The notes below the pieces were generated by a model. That model worked only from the letters and a program-made list of their open reading frames with translations, was not told the origin of the DNA and ran no database searches. This document shows positions 58,401 through 64,000 of a stretch of DNA of 64,000 nt, in pieces. This DNA is from Taenia hydatigena. Taxonomy: Eukaryota; Platyhelminthes; Cestoda; Cyclophyllidea; Taeniidae. Positions within the stretch are counted from its first letter, which is position 1. Each line of letters begins with the position of its first letter. The stretch covers positions 10,577,554 through 10,641,553 of the forward strand of contig JADWOT020000008.1 of assembly GCA_036345935.2 (NCBI GenBank), given 5' to 3'. The position numbers were made by a program, and so were the translations under genes.

Positions 58401-59045
58401 TAAGGTGCATTAAGTACCGTTTCCTGTCCCTCCACTACGGGGGATAACATGCAACAAGACACATTCCCCTTCTTCTATGTACAAGCTAAATGAGAGCGAA
58501 GGTTCAATTAAATCACAACTTACTCAAAGCATCCTTCGAATCGCTAAGCCTCAAGCTTGCTCCCCAACTTCATTGGCAACATGCAATAAATGAATCGGCA
58601 TTTGTAAAACCCTCACAGCCTTTTTGCTTAAACAGCGTCTTAAGCTAAACAAAGGAACAATCTTTTCTGCTCGTATAAGTGTGTTGGAATAAAAATGGCC
58701 CCGAAAATTGTAGGCATTCCATTCGCAAATAAACTAAACAGTTATGAAAAAGGAAGTGAGGAAGTGGCTTTTTGGTTTACGGGTTGCGAAATGCGGATCC
58801 TAAATTGCTTATGGAATGATAATTCAAACAACTAGCTGTGGTATTGCCTAAACCAAAAACTGCCTTTTGATTTTGGCGCAGTTCAAAACGAATTTGCACT
58901 GCTATGACAGCTTAATTAAGGACTATCAAGTCAAAGTAGACTTTCATGTCAGATTAGACAACCATCAGCGTTTTTACGCCACTCGTCCCTGCGGAAAGTT
59001 ATGACTATGTATAAAAGTATGCACATGAAACACCTAAAAATCTGT
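49460..59045. other. 9.6 kb without a supported gene
   Basis: Several frames look protein-like but I could not confirm any: 52314-52484 on the minus strand (after a CAG acceptor; peptide includes LFDARWSEDAQAKLMEE), 52916-53110 on the plus strand, 54246-54440 on the plus strand, and 55203-55646 on the plus strand (147 codons, locally GC-rich with a C9 run near 55513). Some may be exons of an unrecognised gene or of the F-box gene's 5' UTR. No tRNA, rRNA or clear repeat was seen. CA-rich DNA occurs near 54661. Confidence 0.45.
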
Positions 59046-60218
59046 TCAAATCTTCAAAAAACTTGAATTATCAGGTGAATCATAAAATTTTTCAGGAAAT
59101 TTTTCATCCTCCGATAAATGCGTTCTTACAAATTCGTCATAAAGCGGAAACCCTCGAATTAGCTTGGCTCTTAAGAGACCCGTGCAGGACTTGTAAGCGT
59201 ACCCTCCATGCTCCACAATAAAACTGGAGACGAGAGAGCCTGGGTATCTCGGGTCTGTCTTTACCTTCTTCGGTTGGCAAAGACGTTTCCGTCTTACCTC
59301 CGTCATCCACTCAGGTTCCACTCCTCTCATCAACTGCCGGTGGCTCTGCAGACGAATGTCGGGCATCGGATCTTTGTATAAGTAGGTAGAGAGTGGGACG
59401 GGAACGTACACAAAGGAGCTGAGAATGCCACGCGTTTTAAAGTAAACGTAAGGATCTGTGGTTTGACAGCTCCTAGACATTTTCGGCAATATGTTTGCAT
59501 AAACCACGTCAACCAAATCGAAGCATACTCGACATATATCACTCTCCGGGTCTATTTTCATCAACAAAGAAGCTCTGCAAAGACCTAAGTAGTTGGGTGG
59601 AGCCTCATACTTAAACTGAGAGGTCGCGGTTAGGTCTCCCTTAATTGATATTAGAAATTCCATTTCATCCTTCTCGATGAATATTTGGCTTTCAAAATTC
59701 TCATCACATTGAAAGCTGGTCTCTTGACTGGAATTTTTAGGTTGATTAGCCGTAATTACGAATGCTTTTTTGTAAAATTTGCGATTAAGCATCCCGTCCT
59801 TCAGCTTAACAAATTGTTCAATTGCATGAGCCTGAGATGAACGCGTTTTCTGAGCTTCAGCAGCAGGTCTGTCTCTGGCATAAATAAATGTGAATTCGGG
59901 ATTAGCTGCTCGAAACTGCAGGAAATAGCGTATCTTATCGGGACCATATATGAAGATCCGACTTGTAGCCATGCTGTTTTGCTTCTTTTTCTTAACCGGA
60001 TTGTTCAAATTTATATCATTAGTAGCAATATCGACTAGGAAGAGAGTTGGATCGAATTCAGGAAACGTAGATTTGGGAATGAATTCTGGAAAGGGTTTAG
60101 GTGCCAAAAGACTGGACATTCTAGGTACAGTTTCGCCTGCATGCCATCTATTGTAGCAGTGATTACTTGATACCTGCTTTTTCTCCGGTTTTGCTCGCGT
60201 CGACCAGTCGTTCCCCAT
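59046..60218 (-). CDS. Uncharacterised intronless protein, 390 aa
   Basis: I do not recognise this protein. It is a single uninterrupted ORF, while the four identified genes nearby all have five or more exons. It starts MGNDWST and ends SSFLKI; the context at the ATG (GTGA before, G after) is acceptable. It is basic, with a KKKKQ stretch near residue 80, and has no signal peptide, membrane span or catalytic motif that I can name. A cysteine-containing stretch (CRASLLM, then DICRVCFDLVDVVY) lies near residues 220-245 and an aromatic, proline-rich stretch (FVYVPVPLSTYLYKDPMPDIR) near 275. There is no reverse-transcriptase or transposase motif. It could be a lineage-specific gene, a retroposed copy or a fast-evolving cilium or germline protein; none of these is shown. 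A CCAAT palindrome lies about 140 bp upstream. Confidence 0.75.
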   Translation of the reverse strand: MGNDWSTRAKPEKKQVSSNHCYNRWHAGETVPRMSSLLAPKPFPEFIPKSTFPEFDPTLFLVDIATNDINLNNPVKKKKQNSMATSRIFIYGPDKIRYFLQFRAANPEFTFIYARDRPAAEAQKTRSSQAHAIEQFVKLKDGMLNRKFYKKAFVITANQPKNSSQETSFQCDENFESQIFIEKDEMEFLISIKGDLTATSQFKYEAPPNYLGLCRASLLMKIDPESDICRVCFDLVDVVYANILPKMSRSCQTTDPYVYFKTRGILSSFVYVPVPLSTYLYKDPMPDIRLQSHRQLMRGVEPEWMTEVRRKRLCQPKKVKTDPRYPGSLVSSFIVEHGGYAYKSCTGLLRAKLIRGFPLYDEFVRTHLSEDEKFPEKFYDSPDNSSFLKI

Positions 60219-60354
60219 TCACCATTTGCATGTGCCTCTCGAATGACGCCATTTTATTGATTTCGCCATCTTTGAATAAAGCGCACGATTGGAAAACATA
60301 AAGCAGAGATTATGAGGGCTTAGTCTTTATTGCCATCAATTTTATCTTCATCTT

Positions 60355-60377
60355 CCTATTGGCGTGGCGCCAATAGG
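60355..60377. promoter_or_regulatory. Perfect inverted repeat with two opposed CCAAT boxes
   Basis: CCTATTGGCG-TGG-CGCCAATAGG is a perfect 10-bp palindrome with a 3-bp spacer, containing ATTGG and CCAAT and an E2F-like GGCG core. It lies 137 bp upstream of the ATG at 60218, a normal distance for NF-Y or E2F-type promoter sites. A symmetric site could serve transcription in both directions. Confidence 0.5.
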
Positions 60378-61379
60378 CTTTAGGTCGAGGAGTGTACTAG
60401 AAAACCCAAGTTCACATGCCTACTAGTGTCAGTTTCAGTAGGCTAAGTCTGACACAGAAAACTAAGTCAGCCATATACAAAGGTCTTTTAAAGCAGCAGA
60501 GCCAAATTTGGCTGAATTTACTTGGTAAGCAGATTTCTTTAACTAGACGAATATTCACTGCCAGTTTAAAAGCTAGTGGCTTCGGGAATTCAAATAAACA
60601 TTAGATTACAAGGAAATTGTGAAAACAGAAACCTGACTGATAGCGTGGTACGAATGCTGTGTCGTCCTGTTCGTAGACTCCGAAAATATTCAACTGCTAA
60701 GACACCATCCGAACTATTGAAATGAATGACAAATCGTAGCCTTTTGGCTAAAATAAGGGTTGAGGTTATATTTAAATGGAGAAGGTTTCGAGTTTAAACT
60801 GGAAATGTTACCGGAATTATATCGCTAAAGCAAATAATTTCAGATGTCCTCGAAGGCCTGTTGATATGACACTGCCCAATGCGTTAACCTGGTCTTAAAA
60901 GTGCCCTAAGTTTTCAGGCCTCACCTCCCATCTATCCGTAAGGAGAGTGAATTCACACTTTGCAGTGAGTCATGCCTATGCCATCGGCTTAAACGGAGAC
61001 TGACATCAACGCTGGTGAGGTCACTTAAGGACTACTATGGTAGACACACGCCCTGCCAAGATCGCCTGGAGTTGAACGCTACCGTTAAGTGGTAATGCTG
61101 AGAGGAAATTCGATTCGGAGGTAAGCGTTGCTAATTGACGCATTATGCAATGAAATCAGGCCCAATTGCAAAGCATTTACATAAAGTCACATTACTCATT
61201 TAATCATATAATTAATGGGCAAATGTATGAAAATAGCTAAATTTAGATTGTATGAAACCGTGCGAGGGGCGTCAAATTTATATAAATGTATGCTTTATTT
61301 TAAGCCACGTTTTGCGTTTTAAATTGACCTACATGGCAATCTGTCCTCTTCAAAACATTATATTGGCCCTGGATGCATT
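60378..61379. other. No gene seen
   Basis: A 62-codon frame on the plus strand (60416-60604) starts 39 bp after the palindrome. It has no recognisable domain, and only its position suggests it could be transcribed. The rest is featureless. Confidence 0.4.
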
Positions 61380-61550
61380 TGTAGCGCCCCAAGACTTCCC
61401 CAAAGGTAAAAGAAGACAATAAACCGGTAAAATACATGTATTCGACACATGGAAATGCTGGAGGCCAGTCAATCCGGTGGGGATACAACAGTGGAGACCC
61501 AAGTTGGACTCTTTACCAAAACAGAGAGTTAAACAATCAACGTATTGCAC
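61380..61550 (-). repeat. Diverged TRIM-type LTR remnant
   Basis: TGTAGCGCCCCAAGACTTCC, then GGTAAAAGAAGACAATAA, a TACATGTATTC block and GCTGGAGGCCAG, follow the block order of the reversed TRIM LTR. The far end (GAGTTAAACAATCAACGTATTGCACA) is worn. Confidence 0.65.
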
Positions 61551-64000
61551 ACTTCAAATCCTCTTTGCCGCAACATGTCAATATTCGTTTGGCTCAACCT
61601 GGAACGTGCAGAGTCTGGAGTTCCTCTTAGATAATTCACCAAAATTTTACCAGCATTGTTTCTAACCTCGTGATTATAATAATTTGTACACTCCAGTCTT
61701 TTTTTACTCACTTTCAATTAATTAATGTACAGGTAGTGAATGAACCCAAGAGCATAGTTTATGACAGCAGAGGAGAGTTTGATCTTAGTGCAAGGTAATT
61801 TTTATTGAGTGGAATTGGTTGTGCACACGTGACTTTGTCGTCTACTAAAAGTAAATAATGCAAGAGAGCCAACTTGGCATTTTCAATGCGTTTTAGGAAT
61901 CAGCGGCGATAGCAGTGCATCAAACAAACACGTTAGATGGATATACCGGGCATTGTGATCAGCTTCAATTGCGTTTATGCAAAAAGGCTCTTTTTATGTT
62001 CGCACTATCATCCACTCATGCGTGCAAAAGTGTGCTCCCTTTCGGTGTGAAATTGGGTACTTTTGATTCCACTTGAATCTCCAAATTGGTGCCCCAATCT
62101 TATTCAAAAACCATTTTTTTCGAGCAGTGAAAAGTGATTAAGAAAGTGGGAATTCGCGTCGAAGAGAAGAACAACTCCTGCCAGTGAGCAAGAGCTCACA
62201 TCGAAGGCCGGCACTTGGTCTTTTGATTGTAAAAGGAATCAAAGCACACTTCGATTGCAGTTTTGACTATTGGCGCCTCTTCCCCAAGATCGGATGTCAT
62301 CGGAACGATGATAATCTCAAGTGGGGAGCTACTTCAAAGGAACTGCCCTTAAAATCAGAATGTGCATTGACGATTTTCTTGAGATTCTCTGCCGTGAGTG
62401 CTCTGTAAAATGTGTTTTCTGAAAATTTTATTTTAGTTTAATGATATAGATTATAAAGAGATGACTTAGTGTGTTTTAAGATTTTGGGCTGAAATCCTGA
62501 GCCTACACTTGGGTGGCCTCCACTCTCGCTTCGTATAGTAATACACGGATTTTCCACTTTGATCGAATAACCTGGTCATGCTAGGATATCGCCTGGTCAC
62601 TGATATCATCAATCAAAGCTCGTCGCAATTCCTAGAGAAGGGTAATGCAAAAACTCCAACAACCTATCAGCATGGACGCGCTGCATTTGAAGCCCCAAAA
62701 ACCTATTTGAGATTTTTATCCATAAATAGGAACACCTATATTATTAATTTATCCAAGATTGCTTTCACCGCAGTATCGTATCGAAACCCCCAATCACAAA
62801 AACCAGTTAATATTACAGCTCTTGTGGGAACACATCACTGCGACGTGGTAACTAACCCCACTTTGTAAGGTTACGGTGAGATAAGCTGTGGGTGCGGGTG
62901 GACGAATTCAGAATTTGGGCTACCCACGTAGGCTGCGCGATGATGTGGGGCTTTGTAGCCGTAGAACAAACCAGAGTCAACTAACCATCCCGACCGAGGA
63001 GCCTCTAATTGGATGCATAAATAAGGTTAAACAACCGAATTCACTCTAAACGGCCTTGTTTTCATCAAAGAAGGAGTAGCTTTGGTACCTGCGTCTATCA
63101 GCGCCTTACTGACGCTGAGATTTAAAAATGGGAATGATTATGTGCTATTTACTGGGCGATCAAAAAGTTAGCGAGGCGATCGGCACGCCTCATTCTAATG
63201 TCTCGTTATAACAAGTTGAAAGTTGCGGAATGCATACTATGTTTGAGCTTCTTCAGTCATCCTGTCTAATTATTTCAGGAGCTGTACCACTTCTACTACC
63301 CTCCGCCCTTCAGCCTTACATACATTCCAAATTAAGTGTTTGCATATCCAAAATGAAACAATTAGTAAATTCTATTGCTTGTGATGCAGTATAAAGCGTA
63401 GATACTCGTCAGCCCATTGGTACTCCACTATGCACTGTACTACTTCCCAATCATTTCGATCCATTATATCGTAAAATGCAAGTCAAGCCCGGTGGACTTG
63501 GCTCGGGCTCGCCTGCCTCACAAACCGAATCCACCTTCGTTACAAGGCCGTAAAAACTTCTTGCACAACTTGTTGCATGACATGCGGGAAAGACGCAGGG
63601 GAAGCGCTTTCCACTTAGAGGTGGATTGGAGCATTTGATCCTGATGATAAATTGCCCGAAGGCGGATGCATTGCTTTCAGGAAAACTGCTTATCCGTGCT
63701 AAATATGAGGAACTTGGTATCGCCATTGCTAATCTACCCAGAGAATAGTGCACCGAGGTCCGCTAGTTGCATTTGATGTGGGTGAGAATACCACCATTTT
63801 GCACCTGCATCAACCAGAAAAGGAAACTGGTAAAAACTAGACACTCTGGTGTCGCATGCATTAGGAAATGGCAATAAGCTTCAAAATGAGACCGTTTTCT
63901 CGCCGCTTCATTCGCTACCCACCTTACAGAAATGCTCTCTACAGTTGAGGCTTTTTACAGCTTGCCTGCCCACCTGAATGACTGACCGACCAAATTCTAA
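61551..64000. other. No supported gene at the window end
   Basis: Open frames at 62578-62868 (96 codons, plus) and 63417-63638 (73 codons, plus) show no domain. The 63470-63790 stretch is somewhat more GC-rich and could be an exon of a gene running off the window; nothing supports this beyond composition. Confidence 0.4.

Noticed and set aside
1..64000. CRISPR arrays, tRNA or rRNA genes
   Set aside because: No regular short direct repeats with spacers and no convincing tRNA A/B box pair or rRNA segment were seen by eye; small RNA genes could still be missed without a covariance search.

Overview
The window looks like AT-rich nuclear DNA from an animal, most likely a flatworm (a large-genome tapeworm or fluke). 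The reasons are intron-rich conserved metazoan genes with GT-AG introns, a Ty3/Gypsy element with many decayed relatives, and splice acceptors directly in front of start codons, as expected for spliced-leader trans-splicing. The species cannot be fixed from sequence alone. There is no bacterial-style gene packing, operon or CRISPR.

Layout. Positions 1-9850 hold no convincing host gene, but do hold a decayed 5' part of a Gypsy element (5530-7440) and a worn LTR copy (9371-9570). Positions 9851-15577 are a nested transposon block: a near-pristine 4.4-kb Gypsy element (10090-14487, LTRs that appear identical), a non-autonomous miniature LTR element (TRIM, 14601-15467), and an old Gypsy LTR that the TRIM split. 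From 16373 to 20187 there is a possible plus-strand multi-exon gene of unknown function. The next four genes are on the minus strand: BRF1, the TFIIIB subunit of RNA polymerase III (21680-27642, 12 exons, 712 aa); SLC25A19, the mitochondrial thiamine pyrophosphate carrier (29806-34451, 5 exons, 339 aa); SLC35B2, the Golgi PAPS transporter (35599-39252, 6 exons, 445 aa); and an F-box/LRR protein (43627-49459, 8 exons, about 577 aa). A second repeat cluster (40412-43240) separates the last two. From 49460 to 64000 the only strong coding signal is an intronless 390-residue ORF on the minus strand (59046-60218), which I do not recognise. A perfect CCAAT-containing palindrome lies about 140 bp upstream of it.

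The host genes are unrelated housekeeping functions (Pol III transcription, thiamine transport, sulfation, ubiquitin ligation) and do not form a pathway. The most interesting system is the retrotransposon family. The autonomous Gypsy and the TRIM share terminal sequences, a primer-binding site matching the 3' end of a leucine tRNA, and a polypurine tract. This suggests a master and parasite pair. About fifteen TRIM LTR copies or remnants and several Gypsy LTR remnants are scattered through the window, including directly upstream of BRF1.
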